Source: Flavobacteriaceae bacterium (GTDB taxonomy: Bacteria > Bacteroidota > Bacteroidia > Flavobacteriales > Flavobacteriaceae). From it: a stretch of DNA of 15,000 nucleotides. Made by a program: the position numbers and the translations under genes. Positions 13,450-15,000 of this stretch are shown in pieces. Position 1 is the stretch's first letter, and every line of letters starts with the position of its first letter. The notes below the pieces were generated by a model, which saw nothing but the letters and a program-made list of their open reading frames with translations, did not search any database and had not been told where the DNA came from. The stretch lies in contig JACXVH010000013.1 of assembly GCA_014763515.1 (NCBI GenBank), positions 1 through 15,000 on the forward strand, in the 5' to 3' direction.

Positions 13450-14700
13450 ATGAGAAAATTACTTTCTTTAACTTTAATGGCTTTGGCAGGTTCTTCTGTG
13501 TTTGCTGGCGGATATAGAGTAGCTATGCAAGGTCAAAAGCAATTAGCTATGGGGCATACTGGTGTTGCTGTGGTTAACAGTGCTGAGGTAGCTTTTTTTA
13601 ATCCTGCAGGGATGGCTTACCTAGATAAAAAATTTAATGTATCTGTTGGAGCGAATGCTTTATTTGCAAATGTTAAATTTCAAAATTCAACTTATAATTG
13701 GACTGCAGAAAGTAAAAATGTAGGAACTCCTTTTAGTGTTTATGCAACTTATAGATTGAATGATTGGTTAACGGCTGGTTTGGCGGTGTACACTCCTTAT
13801 GGTAGTGCAGTTGATTGGGATCAAGATTGGGAAGGTGCTCACTTAGTTAATAATATTGATTTGAAAGCTATCTTTGTTCAACCTTCTGTTTCTGTAAGAT
13901 TAGGTGAACATTTTAGCCTTGGTGGAGGTGTTATTTATGCTTCTGGTTCAGTAAACTTCAATAGAAATCTTTCTACAAACCCATTAATTTCTGATGCTGA
14001 AGGAAATCCTACGGATGTGACACTTGATGCAAAAGGAATTTCTGCTTGGGGTTACAACGTGGGAATGATGTTTAATCCTACAGATAAAATCCGTTTAGGT
14101 ATGAATTATCGTTCAAAAATAGTTATGGAAGCTAGAGATGGTGATGCAACTTATCATGACGCTCCTGCTTTTAATCCGTTAACAAATACTACCTTTGATG
14201 CAGATTTACCATTGCCAGCTGAATTTACTACAGGTTTATCAGTTCAAATAACGGATAAATGGATGGTTGCATTTGATTATAACCATACAATGTGGAGTGC
14301 TTACAAAGCATTAGATGTTAAATTTGGTAATGGAACAGAATCTATAAACCCAAGAAACTACAAAGATGCTTCAACTTATAGATTTGGTACTCAATATAAA
14401 GCAAATGAAAAATTTACTTTCAGAGCGGGTTATTATTTTGATGAGAGTCCAGTACAAGATGGTTATTTTGCTCCAGAAACTCCAAGAAATGATTCAAATG
14501 CGTTTACTGGTGGTTTAACATATCAGTTAAATGATAAGTTTGGAATTGATTTATCTTTCTTATACATTCATTTCGATGAGATTGATAATTCTTATGATCA
14601 CTCTACAGATCCAATTTCTGGACAAGCAAATCCAAGTTTTGGTGGAACATACAAGTCAGTAGTTTTCTCTCCAGGTATTGGTATTACTTATGGTTTCTAA
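13450..14700 (+). CDS. Outer-membrane transport protein, OmpP1/FadL/TodX family
   Basis: 416 residues. Signal peptide residues 1-19 (M-R-K-L-L-S-L, hydrophobic core, S-V-F-A-G). The mature N terminus G-G-Y-R-V-A-M-Q-G-Q-K-Q-L-A-M-G-H-T-G-V-A, then S-A-E-V-A-F-F-N-P-A-G-M-A-Y-L, is the FadL family's N-terminal plug with the N-P-A-G motif. The rest shows about a dozen amphipathic strands with W/Y girdles, and it ends G-I-G-I-T-Y-G-F, a barrel-closing beta signal with C-terminal Phe. FadL proteins let long-chain fatty acids or other hydrophobic compounds cross the outer membrane through a side opening; the specific cargo here is unknown. It has its own promoter and is followed 19 bases later by a GDSL-type lipoprotein gene, pointing to joint use of lipid esters. 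Confidence 0.92.
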   Translation: MRKLLSLTLMALAGSSVFAGGYRVAMQGQKQLAMGHTGVAVVNSAEVAFFNPAGMAYLDKKFNVSVGANALFANVKFQNSTYNWTAESKNVGTPFSVYATYRLNDWLTAGLAVYTPYGSAVDWDQDWEGAHLVNNIDLKAIFVQPSVSVRLGEHFSLGGGVIYASGSVNFNRNLSTNPLISDAEGNPTDVTLDAKGISAWGYNVGMMFNPTDKIRLGMNYRSKIVMEARDGDATYHDAPAFNPLTNTTFDADLPLPAEFTTGLSVQITDKWMVAFDYNHTMWSAYKALDVKFGNGTESINPRNYKDASTYRFGTQYKANEKFTFRAGYYFDESPVQDGYFAPETPRNDSNAFTGGLTYQLNDKFGIDLSFLYIHFDEIDNSYDHSTDPISGQANPSFGGTYKSVVFSPGIGITYGF

Positions 14701-14719
14701 TAAAATAAAGGCTTTAAAA

Positions 14720-15000
14720 ATGAAAAATAATAAATTTATATATTTAGCTGTTTTATCAGCTGTGTTTGCATCTTGTGAGCCAGAATTTGAAAATTCGGTA
14801 GATGCAAATTATTCTGCTGGAGATGCGGATTTTACGACTTATGTAGCAATTGGTAATTCATTAACTGCTGGTTATATGGACGGTACAGTTTATAAATCAG
14901 GACAAATGAACTCTTATCCTAATATGTTGGCGCAACAGTTTGCTTTAGTAGGCGGTGGTGCTTTTACACAACCTTCTTACGAGGACGATGTGAATAATTT
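14720..15000 (+). CDS. GDSL/SGNH hydrolase-type lipoprotein, N-terminal part (3' end outside window)
   Basis: The first 93 codons are visible, open to the window edge. It starts M-K-N-N-K-F-I-Y-L-A-V-L-S-A-V-F-A-S-C19: a short hydrophobic signal and a lipobox-like F-A-S-C (Phe at -3 is unusual). After Cys19 comes E-P-E-F-E, close to the surface-export signal described for flavobacterial lipoproteins (S-D-D-F-E type in F. johnsoniae), so the protein may be on the cell surface. Y-V-A-I-G45-N-S47-L-T-A-G-Y is the block I motif of GDSL/SGNH esterases, with Asn for the usual Asp and Ser47 as the likely nucleophile. The remaining catalytic blocks lie outside the window. It is 19 bases after the fadL-like gene, probably in one operon, and may hydrolyse lipids or esters whose products the FadL protein takes up (inference). 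Confidence 0.82.
   Translation, partial: MKNNKFIYLAVLSAVFASCEPEFENSVDANYSAGDADFTTYVAIGNSLTAGYMDGTVYKSGQMNSYPNMLAQQFALVGGGAFTQPSYEDDVNN

Noticed and set aside
1..15000. Mobile element, prophage, CRISPR array, defence island or unknown system
   Set aside because: Every gene belongs to a recognisable housekeeping or envelope family, base composition looks even, and no terminal inverted repeats, integrase, transposase, direct-repeat arrays or tRNA-edge attachment sites were seen.

Overview
The window is AT-rich, ordinary core chromosome from a member of the Bacteroidota, most probably the family Flavobacteriaceae (Flavobacterium, Tenacibaculum, Polaribacter and relatives). Evidence: a PorP/SprF-type protein and a PorG-like (DUF6089) protein tied to the type IX secretion system (T9SS); a BamA / twin OmpH / UppS / NAD kinase / CBS / PdxJ gene order that I recognise as flavobacterial; upstream boxes of the Bacteroidota sigma-A -7 type (TAnnTTTG); weak Shine-Dalgarno sequences; and signal peptides ending in S-F-S-Q or A-x-A-Q. 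I saw no tRNA, rRNA, CRISPR array, insertion sequence, prophage or restriction/defence genes, and no gene-free stretch longer than about 160 bases.

Layout. 1-858 (+) is the 3' end of a PiT-family phosphate transporter with a PhoU-like tail. A symmetric terminator separates it from a convergent Nfu-type Fe-S scaffold gene (889-1782, -). A divergent promoter region leads to a PorP/SprF gene (1939-2943, +), closed by a strong hairpin terminator. A gamma-carbonic-anhydrase-like gene (2999-3517, +) runs tail to tail, with a single base between stop codons, into murI (3519-4298, -).

4376-11756 (-) is the main block, transcribed right to left: CBS-CBS-ACT-like protein, nadK, porG-like, uppS, bamA, ompH with a long charged tail, and a short ompH, ending in a strong terminator just in front of murI. 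It joins outer-membrane protein assembly (BamA plus two Skp/OmpH chaperones) with lipid-carrier synthesis for peptidoglycan (UppS), a probable T9SS outer-membrane part (PorG) and NADP supply (NadK). MurI, immediately downstream, supplies D-glutamate for the same wall.

11848-13333 (+) is pdxJ followed by an alpha/beta-hydrolase, one base apart. 13450-15000 (+) is a FadL/OmpP1-type outer-membrane transporter followed by the first 93 codons of a GDSL/SGNH-type lipoprotein that runs off the window; the two probably form a lipid-uptake or lipid-cleavage pair at the cell surface.

I do not see an undescribed system here. The points most worth a second look are the 165-residue charged tail on the first OmpH, two mutually exclusive hairpins between bamA and ompH, the GTG start of bamA, genes starting almost directly after terminators (murI and the carbonic-anhydrase gene), C-terminal Cys-x-Cys motifs on PorP and PorG, and a probable surface-export signal on the GDSL lipoprotein. 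Four starts were chosen by reading the sequence: uppS at 9422, porG at 10107 and the CBS gene at 11756 (each shorter than the longest open frame), and GTG for bamA.
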